Of a stretch of DNA of 37,935 bases, positions 8,059 through 16,319 are shown piece by piece. Source of the stretch: CAYPZL01 sp964415045. Its GTDB lineage: Bacteria; Planctomycetota; Phycisphaerae; Sedimentisphaerales; Anaerobacaceae. The notes below the pieces were generated by a model. It did not search any database and was not told where the DNA came from. It worked only from the letters and a program-made list of their open reading frames with translations. Position numbers and translations under genes: made by a program. The stretch lies in the NCBI GenBank assembly GCA_964415045.1, contig CAYPZL010000030.1:1-37935 (forward strand). Direction: 5' to 3'. How positions within the stretch are numbered: position 1 is the stretch's first letter; each line of letters starts with the position of its first letter.

Positions 8059-9912
8059 TCAGGGACGCGTCACGCCGGCGCGGTAGTTGCCTACGGCTTC
8101 GGACGTGCGCAGGTAGCGGTTGTAGAGGCGCAGGCAATGGATGCGGCCGTCCAGGGCCGGCGCGATGCGGAGCGTTGTGCTGCTGTTGGCGCCGCGCAGG
8201 TTCGGACTGAAGCGGCCCCAGCCAAACTGGCGGGTTTCGCCTCCGTCGCACAGTCGACCGTCGATGACAAACGTAACGATCTTCGGCCCGCCATCGACGC
8301 TGACGACGACGTGATGCAGACATCCGGCCTTCAGAAGGCCCGAGTCACAAGCCCAACGGTTCTCCGTGCGCCCGTCATTCATAATGATCTCAACGGCGTC
8401 TCCTGCAGTCGTTTGCAGGCATACGCCCTGCCCCGCATCGGTGCGTCCGTCCAGAAGAATCTGACCGGCTGAGAGCGCGTTGAATTCCACCCATACGTCC
8501 ACCGCGAAGCCCGTGCGAAGGTCCTTCGTGCCGTGGTCGGCCCGGCTCCCGTCCCTCGCGACGAAAGCCGGCAAGGGCGGCATGGCGACCTGCGCGGGCA
8601 GCGCTTCGTTTTCCCCCGGCAGATCGAGAAGGAGACCGTCCGTGGCCATCTTGCGATTGTCGAACTGGTTCCAGAGCCCCTCCAGCAGCGTGCGATCCAC
8701 CGGATGGACGCGAGCGATGTCCTTCTGCGTCTCGGTCAGAAAGAACCGGCCCTCGTCCTCGATCAGGTCGGGATAGCTCATGCGAATGTAGGGGTCGTCA
8801 TCGTAAAGCACGATCTCGGGTTGGGACCATTTGATGACCTTGCCCCGGGGCGAATCGGCCTCGACGCCTCCGCAGAGCCAGGCCGGGTTGCGGTCGTCGT
8901 AGGATTGGCCGCCATGGTTGTGAAACCAGTAGAGAAACCTCCCGTTGGTGCACTTCCAGACGAAGTTGGCCGCCCGGGGATGCTTGATGAGGCGCCCGTC
9001 GGCGTACCGCATGTACGCCGGCGCGCTCCAGGTGTGTCCGCCGTCGCGGCTGTACGCGCAGACGGGGTGCCCGTCGATGGTGCGATAGACGCAGAAGAAA
9101 GAGCCGTCGCTGAGGACGCAGAAGCTTTGCTCTTCGGCAATCGGACCGCCGCCGGCCGGGGCGCGCAGGCCCACGTAGCCATCGGGCAGCGTCTCCCACG
9201 CGATCTTCCCGGGATCGGACTCCGTCAGGAGGTTCGCACTCTTGAGCAACACGCCTTCGGTGCGAGCGAGGAAACCCCGGCCGAAGCGACCGACCTTGTG
9301 CAGCGGGACGTAGGCCGCTCCGTCGTGCGCGAACGGCTTGCCCACGTTCCAGAAGAAGCGAACCTTCCCGCCGTAGGGATTCTCGCGGTCGATCTCGAAC
9401 TCCCGCACGGGAATCGCAAAGCGCTTGTTCGACCAGGTGCGCCCGCCGTCGTCGGTGTACTTGAAGACATAGTAGCCCTGCGTATCGACGCGCGTGGTCC
9501 AGCCGGATTTGTAAACCGATTTGTCGGCCGCAACGCGCCGCAGGTTGTCGGTGTTGTGGTTGTAGAAGGCATAGATGCGCCCCCCGGAGACCTTGAGCAG
9601 GACGGCGTAGGAGGCCTCGGGGCCGTCACCCGGCTCGACGTCCACCGGCTTCGACCAGGTCTTGCCCCGATCCGTACTGCGCAGGCTCACGACGTGCTGG
9701 CCCCGGGCGCCCTCGCGGCCCGAACCGGTCGTGAGAACGCAGAGCCACGCCCCGTCGTCGGTCTTGACGACGTAAGGCTGGTCCGCATACGTCTCGGTAG
9801 GAATCTCCCACCCGGTGCGAATGTTGCGCCGGTCCTGGCCCGAGGAGGCCGGGACGACCGCGCAAAGCACCGACAGCAGGACTGCGATGTGAATGTCACA
9901 AGTCCGCTTCAT
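8059..9912 (-). CDS. Secreted BNR-repeat (sialidase-like) protein with C-terminal LamG-type domain
   Basis: A 617-aa exported protein. Residues 1-25 form a signal peptide. Residues about 40-400 look like a BNR/Asp-box beta-propeller, with Asp-boxes 'STDRGKTWS' (79-87), 'TDDGGRTWS' (153-161) and 'SRDGGHTWS' (288-296). Residues about 455-615 resemble a LamG/concanavalin-like sandwich, ending in 'GRIHCLRLYNRYLRTSEAV'. The propeller type is used by sialidases and related exo-glycosidases, but I cannot confirm the catalytic Arg triad or Tyr/Glu pair, so the substrate is open. The start is one base after the stop of the upstream radical SAM gene, so the two are probably translationally coupled, which is odd for a secreted glycan protein beside heme genes. 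Confidence 0.78.
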   Translation of the reverse strand: MKRTCDIHIAVLLSVLCAVVPASSGQDRRNIRTGWEIPTETYADQPYVVKTDDGAWLCVLTTGSGREGARGQHVVSLRSTDRGKTWSKPVDVEPGDGPEASYAVLLKVSGGRIYAFYNHNTDNLRRVAADKSVYKSGWTTRVDTQGYYVFKYTDDGGRTWSNKRFAIPVREFEIDRENPYGGKVRFFWNVGKPFAHDGAAYVPLHKVGRFGRGFLARTEGVLLKSANLLTESDPGKIAWETLPDGYVGLRAPAGGGPIAEEQSFCVLSDGSFFCVYRTIDGHPVCAYSRDGGHTWSAPAYMRYADGRLIKHPRAANFVWKCTNGRFLYWFHNHGGQSYDDRNPAWLCGGVEADSPRGKVIKWSQPEIVLYDDDPYIRMSYPDLIEDEGRFFLTETQKDIARVHPVDRTLLEGLWNQFDNRKMATDGLLLDLPGENEALPAQVAMPPLPAFVARDGSRADHGTKDLRTGFAVDVWVEFNALSAGQILLDGRTDAGQGVCLQTTAGDAVEIIMNDGRTENRWACDSGLLKAGCLHHVVVSVDGGPKIVTFVIDGRLCDGGETRQFGWGRFSPNLRGANSSTTLRIAPALDGRIHCLRLYNRYLRTSEAVGNYRAGVTRP

Positions 9913-9913
9913 C

Positions 9914-11062
9914 TTAAGTGCGTCCGATCTCTTCGTCGGTCAGGTAGCACGGCGGCTCGTTGCGCCAGTTTTCGTCGCCGGGATCGCTGCCGAGGAAACG
10001 ATAGTTGCCTTTGCACAGGTTGAACCACTGGCACGTCAGGCAACGCGGGTCGGCGAAGGTGTCTTTTTGGCGCAATTTGCCGAGGACGGGATCGGCGGTA
10101 TCGGACCAGATCTGCCCGAAGGGCGTCTGCATGACGTTGCCCAGGGGATAGTTGCGCCAGAACTGGTCGGCGTAGACGGTTCCGTCCCAGCTCACGCAGG
10201 CGATTTTCTCGCCGATGCGATTGCCCCCGTTGGCCAGGAGCAATTGCCGGGCGGTTTCGAAGGCCGGATGGCCCTCGGCCCGCATGCGCGCCAGCAGAAA
10301 CGGTCCGTCGGCGTGGTTGCCCACGGTGAGGACTTCTTCGACGAGGTCTTTGTCGGCCAGCTCGCGGGTCCTGTCGATGATCGTGGTGACAGTCTCACGG
10401 GTCTGCTCCAGCGTCGGGGCCTGCTCGTCGAGGTCGCGGGCCCGGCCGGAAGAAATCAAGTGATAAAAACAAATGCGGCGAATCCCCGCCTCCACCGCGA
10501 TGTCGAAGATGGCCGGCACCTGCGCGGCGTTCGACTTGGTGATCGTGAAGCGAAGGCCCGTACGCAAGCCGGCCCGGTGACAGTTCTCGATCCCCTTCAG
10601 CGCCGCCCGGAAGCTGCCCTTGGTCTGCCTGAACTCGTCGTGGAAGGGTTCTTGCCCGTCCAGAGAAATGCCGATGTAACTGAGATCCCTCTCGGCGAGC
10701 TTGCCGGCGGTATCCGAATCGATCCGCGTTCCGTTGGTCGAGATCACGGTGCGCAATCCGAGGCCCTTGGCCTCGGCCAGCAGGTCCAGCAGGTCCTCAC
10801 GCAACAGGGGCTCGCCCCCGCTGAACAGCGCCACGGGCACGTTCGCCTCCGGAAGCTGGGCGAGAAGACGTTTGGCCTGTTCGGTGGTCAGCTCGTCCCG
10901 GTCGCAAGAGGCATCGGACGAGCTGTAGCAGTGCAGGCAGCGCAGGTTGCAGCGGGCCGTGCAATTGTAAACGACGATGGGACCAAACGTTTCGGGCCGG
11001 TTATAGCGCAGATCGTCGGATTGACCTGCCAAATCACAGTAGAGCTTTGAGATGTTTATCAT
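9914..11062 (-). CDS. ahbC: Radical SAM/SPASM protein, AhbC-like (didecarboxysiroheme deacetylase)
   Basis: A 382-aa radical SAM enzyme. The N-terminus 'MINISKLYCD' followed by 'PIVVYNCTARCNLRCLHCY' resembles AhbC, which removes two acetate side chains from 12,18-didecarboxysiroheme to give Fe-coproporphyrin III. CNLRCLHC carries the CxxxCxxC [4Fe-4S] ligands; 'FSGGEPLLRED' is the SAM-binding GGEP motif. The C-terminus holds SPASM-type cysteines ('CVSWDG', 'CLTCQWFNLCKGNYRF'). Its place directly after cobA-hemD, which makes precorrin-2 (the siroheme precursor), supports this. AhbD or NirJ-like proteins are the main alternatives. The ATG at 11062 is chosen by conservation, as only a weak GGA precedes it. 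It is 38 bases downstream of cobA-hemD. Confidence 0.75.
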   Translation of the reverse strand: MINISKLYCDLAGQSDDLRYNRPETFGPIVVYNCTARCNLRCLHCYSSSDASCDRDELTTEQAKRLLAQLPEANVPVALFSGGEPLLREDLLDLLAEAKGLGLRTVISTNGTRIDSDTAGKLAERDLSYIGISLDGQEPFHDEFRQTKGSFRAALKGIENCHRAGLRTGLRFTITKSNAAQVPAIFDIAVEAGIRRICFYHLISSGRARDLDEQAPTLEQTRETVTTIIDRTRELADKDLVEEVLTVGNHADGPFLLARMRAEGHPAFETARQLLLANGGNRIGEKIACVSWDGTVYADQFWRNYPLGNVMQTPFGQIWSDTADPVLGKLRQKDTFADPRCLTCQWFNLCKGNYRFLGSDPGDENWRNEPPCYLTDEEIGRT

Positions 11063-11100
11063 TCCGATCCAATCATGGTTATGGCGGGACGCGCTCCAGG

Positions 11101-12627
11101 CTACGAGCTTTCGCGTTCGGCGCTCTCGATCGCATCGAGCATCCCGTCGATGGTGTGCTCGGCGGCCTCCAGGTCGACACGCACGCCGAGCTCGGCCAAC
11201 TGGCGGGACGTGACCGGGCCGATGGACGCGATCTTTGCCTTGCTTGACTCTACCGCATCGGCCGGTATTTGTTCGAAAAACCCCCGGGCCGACGAAGGAC
11301 TGGCGAAGGTCAGCCAGTCGATCTTCCCTCCACGGATCTGCTCGGCCAGACCAACGGCATCGCCCTTGCAGACCACGGCGGTGTACAGCGCGACATCGGC
11401 CACCCGAGCCCCGCCCCCGGCCAGCAGGCCCACAAGCTCGTTCGAGGCCAGCTCCGAGCGAAGCAACAGGACCTTCTTGTCGTGAAGGTTCGTGTGCGCC
11501 AGGAGCTGTGTGCCGAGATCCTTGCCCGTGAAGACGGTCGGTACGAAATCGGCGTCGATTCCGTGATGCTTCAGGGCCTCGGCGGTCTTGGCGCCAAGCG
11601 TGGCCAGTCGGGTCGAACCGAAGATTCTCGCGTCCTTTTTCAACGTCGCCAGAAAGTCGAAGAAGATGGCCACACCGTTGGGGCTGGTGAAGATGACCCA
11701 ATCGTACGTGCCGATTTCGGCCAGTGCTTCGAGAAACTCGTTGCGGTCGGTCAGGGGCTTCAGGGCCATGGTGGCGAATTCGACGGGTCGTCCGCCGCGA
11801 GCGATGATCTTGCGGGCCATCTCGGCGTTTCCCCCGGCGTCGCGCGTCACGACGATGGACGTGCCGAACAGGGGCTGCCGCATGAACCAGTTCAAACCGG
11901 CGTCCCCCTCGGCGGCGGGACCGACGATGATCAGGGCGGGCGGCTCGACGCCCTCGGCCCTGCACGTCTCGACAATCCGCTCCAGCGGCGCCCGCACCAC
12001 CCGCTGGGTCGGCAGCGTCGCATTCCCCACGAGGGCAACCGGGGTATCGGGCGCTTTGCCATTGCCGATAAGCCGCTCGGCGATGAGCGTCAGCGTGCCG
12101 ATGCCCATGTAGAAAACGAGCGTGCCGGGGAAGTTCGCCAGCACGTGCCAATCGATGTTGCTGTCCTCTTTGCCCTCGGCTTCCCGGCCCGTGACGAAGG
12201 CGACCTGCGAACTGTACCGGCGGTCGGTGAGCATGATCCCCGTGTATTCGGCGCCGGCGATCGCCGCGGTGACGCCCGGGACGATCTCGAAATCGACCCC
12301 CGCTTCGTTCAAAAGAGCGGCCTCCTCGGTGCAACGCCCGAAGATGCAGGGATCGCCCCCTTTGAGGCGGACCACGGTTTTGCCCTCCAGGGCCTTTTCG
12401 AGCAGAATCCGGTTGACCTGGTCCTGGGTGAAGGAACCCGGCCCGATGCGCTTGGGCACGTTGACAATCTCTGCGTCCGGACGAGCCAGGGCCAGCAGCG
12501 CCGGGTTGGCCAGCTTGTCGCAGATGATGCAATCGGCCAGGCCGAGCAGCTCGGCTCCGCGCAGAGTAATCAGATCGGCCCGACCAGGGCCGGCGCCCAC
12601 CAGATAGGCCATTCCTTTCTTAGGCAT
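11101..12627 (-). CDS. cobA-hemD: Uroporphyrinogen-III C-methyltransferase / uroporphyrinogen-III synthase fusion
   Basis: A 508-aa bifunctional cytoplasmic protein. Residues about 1-245 are a SAM-dependent uroporphyrinogen-III methyltransferase, with 'YLVGAGPGRADLITLRG' (8-24), 'VVRLKGGDPCIFGR' and 'VPGVTAAIAGAEYTGI'. It adds methyls at C2 and C7 to make precorrin-2. Residues about 258-505 are uroporphyrinogen-III synthase, which closes hydroxymethylbilane with ring D inversion; 'WVIFTSPNGVAIFF' and 'WLTFASPSSARGFF' are its family motifs. The fusion routes the hemC product to siroheme or cobalamin type compounds. The ATG at 12627 overlaps the end of hemC by 8 bases with GGGAG upstream, so translation is probably coupled. 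Confidence 0.95.
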   Translation of the reverse strand: MPKKGMAYLVGAGPGRADLITLRGAELLGLADCIICDKLANPALLALARPDAEIVNVPKRIGPGSFTQDQVNRILLEKALEGKTVVRLKGGDPCIFGRCTEEAALLNEAGVDFEIVPGVTAAIAGAEYTGIMLTDRRYSSQVAFVTGREAEGKEDSNIDWHVLANFPGTLVFYMGIGTLTLIAERLIGNGKAPDTPVALVGNATLPTQRVVRAPLERIVETCRAEGVEPPALIIVGPAAEGDAGLNWFMRQPLFGTSIVVTRDAGGNAEMARKIIARGGRPVEFATMALKPLTDRNEFLEALAEIGTYDWVIFTSPNGVAIFFDFLATLKKDARIFGSTRLATLGAKTAEALKHHGIDADFVPTVFTGKDLGTQLLAHTNLHDKKVLLLRSELASNELVGLLAGGGARVADVALYTAVVCKGDAVGLAEQIRGGKIDWLTFASPSSARGFFEQIPADAVESSKAKIASIGPVTSRQLAELGVRVDLEAAEHTIDGMLDAIESAERESS

Positions 12628-13570
12628 TGACGTCTCCCTGGCCTCGTTTTCGTTCGAGCTCATCAAGGATGTCCCTCCCGCCGGCGTCGAGCAGCTCCAA
12701 AGCGAGTTGCTCGCCCAACTGTTTTGCCCGGGACATCGAACCGTGGATTTGCTTTCGCAGCATGGTGCGTCCCTGCACATCCGAGAGAAACGCGCGGAGC
12801 ACCAGCTCGCCGTCGGCGGCCTCGGCATACGCACCGACCGGAGCGTGGCAGCCGCACTGCGTCGTGACCAGCACCTGGCGCTCGGCCGACGTAACGACGC
12901 GGGCAAACGCGTCGTCTATGGATCGCACTACGTCCACGGTTTCTTCATCATCCTGCCGGGTCTGTATGGCCAGGGCCCCCTGGGCCGGAGCCGGGATGAA
13001 CTGCTCCGGATCGAAAGTAAATGAAATCGCCTCGGTCAAGTGCAAGCGCTCCAAGCCGGCTCGCGCCAGGATGATGGCGTCGAGTCCGGTGGTGTGCAGC
13101 TTCTCGATCCGGGTCCGGACGTTGCCGCGCAGCGAGACCAATTCCAGGTCGGGCCTCAGGTAGCGCAACTGAGCCGCCCGCCTCAGACTCGAGGTCCCCA
13201 CGCGGGCGCCGTTGGGCAGATCATCGATCGATTTGGCCGCTGCCCGGGCGAGCAGGCAATCCTGAGGCCAGCACCGGTCCCAGACCGCCGTGACGGTCAG
13301 CCCTTCCCGCTGCCGCGTGGGCAGGTCCTTGAAGCTGTGCACCGCCACGTCCGCCTCGCGCGCCAGCAGCGTCTCCTCTAAACGCGACGTGAAAAAGCCG
13401 GTGTCCTTCAGATTCCACAGCGCGGTGCGCCGGTCCCGGTCGCCGGCACTGGTAATCTCCCTGATTCGAATTTCCCGCCCGGGGTTTTGCGCTTTCAACG
13501 CCGCGATCACGCTCCGCGTCTGGGCCAGAGCAAGTTCTCCCCGGCGTGTGGCTACCGTTAGCACGCTCAT
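12620..13570 (-). CDS. hemC: Hydroxymethylbilane synthase (porphobilinogen deaminase)
   Basis: A 316-aa enzyme that polymerises four porphobilinogens into hydroxymethylbilane. Motifs are 'ATRRGELALAQT' (7-18), 'VAVHSFKDLPT' (75-85), 'GTSSLRRAAQLRYLRPDL' (125-142) and 'LRGNVRTRIEKL' (147-158). The dipyrromethane cofactor attaches to C241 in 'QCGCHAPVGAYA'. The start at 13570 (MSVLTVATRRGELALAQ) fits the family N-terminus; an upstream TTG start is possible but adds a non-conserved extension. The Shine-Dalgarno is weak. It lies 46 bases after the zinc-finger gene and overlaps cobA-hemD. Confidence 0.97.
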   Translation of the reverse strand: MSVLTVATRRGELALAQTRSVIAALKAQNPGREIRIREITSAGDRDRRTALWNLKDTGFFTSRLEETLLAREADVAVHSFKDLPTRQREGLTVTAVWDRCWPQDCLLARAAAKSIDDLPNGARVGTSSLRRAAQLRYLRPDLELVSLRGNVRTRIEKLHTTGLDAIILARAGLERLHLTEAISFTFDPEQFIPAPAQGALAIQTRQDDEETVDVVRSIDDAFARVVTSAERQVLVTTQCGCHAPVGAYAEAADGELVLRAFLSDVQGRTMLRKQIHGSMSRAKQLGEQLALELLDAGGRDILDELERKRGQGDVNA

Positions 13571-13616
13571 GTCAAATCTCGATCTGACTCTCTCACGTTT
13601 CCGCAATAGCAGTTAC

Positions 13617-14291
13617 CTAACCTGTATAGCCACACACGCCGACCCGTGGAGAATTGACTACAGGCAGAAACATTTCCTCGTCACACTCGTGCTTGGAGGC
13701 ACATGCCTTGCACAGCCAGCCTTCGTCCGAGTAGAGACACTCAACGCAGACCCTGATAGCAGGCTTACCACAATACGAACACGGTATAACCGGAGGCTCA
13801 TTCCTCGCCAGTAGCCGGATCTCCTTTGCACCAAGGGCGCTCTCGTATTCCGAGAGCACCTTCAGCTTCAGATAAGTCGTGTCGCCAAAATCGTATTCGT
13901 GATGGAATGTCACGCCCGGCCCCACCGCTTCACCCAAACGTGCGGTCATGGGCTTTTCACCGATGTCCCCCGGGGCAACAGAGTACACCGTGCCCTCGAT
14001 CTGAAAGGCGCTCATGTGACCGCAACATTCGAGCCACACATTCCTCAGGAATTGGTCCAGCAGCTCAAGCCTTGCCGCCATCGGCACTTCAAGGTGTATC
14101 CAATACTCAGGCAGGTAATAACCCTCAACGACGAGATGAAAAACGGGCCTTTTGGCAACGTTCTTCTTAGCCCCCTCATCGGCCTGAGCCTTCCGTGCGC
14201 AAGATTTGAGATGCGCCGTCATCGCCGCTTTGGCGAAAATCCTGCCGCATAGACTGCACTTGCCACTCGATGTCGGTTTCCGCCGTGCCAT
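13617..14291 (-). CDS. Zinc-finger protein with pRiA4b ORF-3-like domain
   Basis: A 224-aa protein of unknown role. Residues about 10-33 form a C2HC-type zinc finger ('KCSLCGRIFAKAAMTAHLKSC'-like, with the pattern C-x2-C-x12-H-x3-C). Residues about 50-155 match the plasmid pRiA4b ORF-3 / 'IS1096 element passenger TnpR' domain, with 'HHEYDFGDTTYLKLKV' as the usual signature. The C-terminus is a cysteine cluster (CSYCGK, CVEC, CKAC, then HEC) that should bind another zinc. The gene begins at the hemA stop: a GTG shares its G with the TAG, and the ATG at 14291 is 8 bases after AAGGAG; I take the ATG. It sits within the hemA-hemC operon, so either it has a link to tetrapyrroles or it is a passenger. 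Confidence 0.75.
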   Translation of the reverse strand: MARRKPTSSGKCSLCGRIFAKAAMTAHLKSCARKAQADEGAKKNVAKRPVFHLVVEGYYLPEYWIHLEVPMAARLELLDQFLRNVWLECCGHMSAFQIEGTVYSVAPGDIGEKPMTARLGEAVGPGVTFHHEYDFGDTTYLKLKVLSEYESALGAKEIRLLARNEPPVIPCSYCGKPAIRVCVECLYSDEGWLCKACASKHECDEEMFLPVVNSPRVGVCGYTG

Positions 14292-14293
14292 CA

Positions 14294-15574
14294 CTACTGC
14301 TCCTTATTCACCTTCTCGTCGGGCCAGACGAACATTTTGTTGACCAGGTCGATGGCCTGCAATTGCTCTTCACTGGGCTCTCCGCCGCCGTTCTTGATGA
14401 AGCTGACGGGTCCGTGCAGGACTTTCCGGACCAGCGACTCGGCGAAGGCCTGGAGCTTCTCGCTGTTCTCCGGGCCGAAGTCCTTGGCGTAGCGTTTGGC
14501 CTCGCTGCGCGCCAGGTCCAGCCCCGCCTGCGTCAGCCTGGAGATCAGGGGGACCAGATCGAGAGAATCGTACCACTGTGCGAACGCGGCGGTGAATTCC
14601 TCGACGATGGCCTGGGCCTTGGGAATCTCGCTGCTGCGTTTGGCGCGATTGACGTTGATCTGCTCGTCCAGGTCATCGATGTTGTACAAGGTGACGCCTT
14701 CGATCAGCCCGACGGCCGGATCGACGTCGCGCGGCACGGCGATATCGAGCACCAGCAGCGGCTTCTTGCGCCCGGCGAGCGACCATTCCACGCTGTCCCG
14801 CGTGAGAATCGGTGCCGGCGCCGCGGTCGAGGCGATCAGGACGTCCACTCCGGGAAGCCTCGTGACGATCTCCACGAGACCGATGGCCTCAGCGGCATCG
14901 AAGCGGCGGGCCATCGCCTGGGCCTTCTGAATGTCGCGGTTGGCGACGATCAGAGACGACAGTCCGGCCTTCATCAGGTACCGGGCGACCAGGTCGGCGT
15001 TTTCGCCCGCCCCGAGGATCAGGGCCGTGGCTTTGGGCAGGTTGACCTTCTCGCGGGCCAGCTCCACGGCGGCCAGGGCGATCGAGACCGCGCCGCAGTT
15101 GATCTCCGTGCGAGTGCGAACGGCCTTGCCCACCCGAAAGGCATTGTGCAGGAGCCGGTGGAAGACCAGCCTGCTCATCCGGGTGTTGATCGACTCGGTG
15201 TAGGCGGCTTTGACCTGGGCCAGAATCTGGTTTTCGCCCACCATTTGCGAATCCAGTCCTGCGGCCACCTCGAAGAGGTGCCGGACAACGTCCAGCCCGG
15301 CCGTCTCTTTGCTGTGACGTGACCACGTCTCCGCCATTTCGATTCCATACGGAGCCAGCAACTCGCCTAAGAGGGTGCCGCAGTCGAGGTCCCTCTTTGC
15401 GTACAGATAGATCTCAAGGCGGTTGCACGTCTGCAAGATCAGGGCCTCGCCCACCTGCTCGCTGTGGTGCAGGGCGCGCAGCATCTCCCGCCTCTGCTCG
15501 CCGGTGAAGGCAACCTTCTCCCGCACCTCTACAGGGCAGTCGTGATACGTCAGATTGTGCAAAACCAGCTTCAT
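14294..15574 (-). CDS. hemA: Glutamyl-tRNA reductase
   Basis: A 426-aa enzyme that reduces glutamyl-tRNA to glutamate-1-semialdehyde, the first committed step of tetrapyrrole synthesis in the C5 pathway. The catalytic C50 lies in 'LQTCNRLEIY', at the same residue number as in the well-studied enzymes. 'GLDSQMVGENQILAQVKAAY' is the next family signature, followed by the NADPH-binding segment 'LILGAGENADLVARYL' and the C-terminal dimerisation helices. It is the first gene of a minus-strand run with the zinc-finger gene, hemC, cobA-hemD, ahbC-like and the BNR gene. The ATG has only a weak GGGGAAA upstream. A promoter is seen 40-70 bases before it. Confidence 0.97.
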   Translation of the reverse strand: MKLVLHNLTYHDCPVEVREKVAFTGEQRREMLRALHHSEQVGEALILQTCNRLEIYLYAKRDLDCGTLLGELLAPYGIEMAETWSRHSKETAGLDVVRHLFEVAAGLDSQMVGENQILAQVKAAYTESINTRMSRLVFHRLLHNAFRVGKAVRTRTEINCGAVSIALAAVELAREKVNLPKATALILGAGENADLVARYLMKAGLSSLIVANRDIQKAQAMARRFDAAEAIGLVEIVTRLPGVDVLIASTAAPAPILTRDSVEWSLAGRKKPLLVLDIAVPRDVDPAVGLIEGVTLYNIDDLDEQINVNRAKRSSEIPKAQAIVEEFTAAFAQWYDSLDLVPLISRLTQAGLDLARSEAKRYAKDFGPENSEKLQAFAESLVRKVLHGPVSFIKNGGGEPSEEQLQAIDLVNKMFVWPDEKVNKEQ

Positions 15575-15612
15575 GCTGCAGGTGTACTTTCCCCAAGACC
15601 GGGTAGCGTTAC

Positions 15613-15641
15613 AGTGTAAGGCAAAAAGCGCCCCATATCAA
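15613..15641 (-). promoter_or_regulatory. Promoter of the hemA operon
   Basis: On the minus strand TTGATA (15641-15636), 17 bases and TACACT (15618-15613) precede hemA by 38 bases. The spacing is ideal and the boxes are moderate matches to sigma70. No heme-responsive operator is recognised near it. Confidence 0.5.
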
Positions 15642-15698
15642 GGAGCATACGCGTCGTATCGGGGCCGAGCCCAGGCAATGTCCGAAACGAAGCGCGTT

Positions 15699-15715
15699 TT
15701 TTGGGTTCATCACGG
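15699..15715 (+). repeat. Left terminal inverted repeat
   Basis: TTTTGGGTTCATCACGG. It matches the reverse complement of the right end at 16 of 17 positions; the mismatch is at the ninth base. Bases outside are not duplicated at the right end. Confidence 0.7.
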
Positions 15716-15765
15716 AATTTGGTGGAAGGGATAAGGACAACGGCGGATCTGCGGTATCTTGATGT

Positions 15766-16254
15766 GTGTCGAAGAACGTCAAGGTTGGCAGAAGGCCACC
15801 GTTGTCAACTGGACGGATTACCGCATTGTTGGGCCGTTGGGAAGGGTATCGTGTTGGAACTATCCGCCGCTTTGAGACGGGGCAGAAAGGGCCGACGGCC
15901 CAGGTGTGGATCGAGTTGCAGGCCGAGCCGGGCCGGCCTCTGCTGACGGTCTATTTGCTCAAGGACGACCTCAAGCATCTCTGGGACTACCGCTACCCCA
16001 AGGCCACTCGGCGGTTCTGGAAGCAATGGTACAACCGCGCCATCCGCAGTCGCATTGAGCGGCTCAAGAGGTTCACCATGAAACTCAAACCTTACCTCGA
16101 CGGGATCATCGCCCACTGCCGCTGGCCGCTCCATACCAGCGTTATCGAAGGCATCAACAACAAGATCAACGTCATCAAACGCATGGTCTACGGCTTCCGC
16201 GACGACGAGTACTTCTTCCTCAAAATCCGCGCCGCCTTCCCTGGAGTCCCGTGA
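15766..16254 (+). pseudogene. ISL3 transposase, internally deleted
   Basis: A 162-residue open frame whose second half is the C-terminus of an ISL3-type DDE transposase: 'LYLLKDDLKHLWDYRYP'-like sequence, 'WYNRAIRSRIERLKRF', and 'VIEGINNKINVIKRMVYGF' containing the expected catalytic glutamate. The first half ('YRVGTIRRFETGQK...VWIELQAEPGRPLL') resembles the family N-terminus just ahead of its zinc ribbon. The zinc ribbon, helix-turn-helix and the two catalytic aspartates are missing, so the two ends were joined by an in-frame deletion. Full family members are about 400 residues. The initial residues before the N-terminal motif look out of frame or degraded. It is not expected to be active. 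Confidence 0.75.
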
Positions 16255-16265
16255 TGCACCCAAAA
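16249..16265 (-). repeat. Right terminal inverted repeat
   Basis: Read on the minus strand this is TTTTGGGTGCATCACGG, matching the left repeat at 16 of 17 positions. It overlaps the last codons of the transposase remnant, as is common in compact insertion sequences. Confidence 0.7.
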
Positions 16266-16319
16266 GAGCAGCCCACTCTCTCCAGAAGCAAGCCGCTCAT
16301 TGACACGCTCTTCCGAGAC

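Larger units (their letters stand above)
15699..16265 (+). mobile_element. ISL3-family deletion remnant, 567 bp
   Basis: A 567-bp unit bounded by 17-bp inverted repeats with one mismatch. It contains the start and the end of an ISL3-type transposase but not the middle, so it cannot move itself, though it could be moved by a full copy. No target-site duplication of 8 bases is visible on the two sides, so it is old or rearranged. Confidence 0.7.

Noticed and set aside
8533..10023. 496-codon plus-strand frame opposite the BNR/LamG gene
   Set aside because: Antisense shadow without a start signal; Asp-boxes and the signal peptide fix the minus-strand reading.
11063..12532. Upstream extension of the AhbC-like frame to 872 residues
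   Set aside because: The extension lies fully within cobA-hemD in another frame and is Arg-rich low-meaning sequence; the radical SAM protein starts at 11062.
15691..16273. Target-site duplication around the ISL3 remnant
   Set aside because: The 8-base flanks on the two sides do not match under either choice of repeat end.
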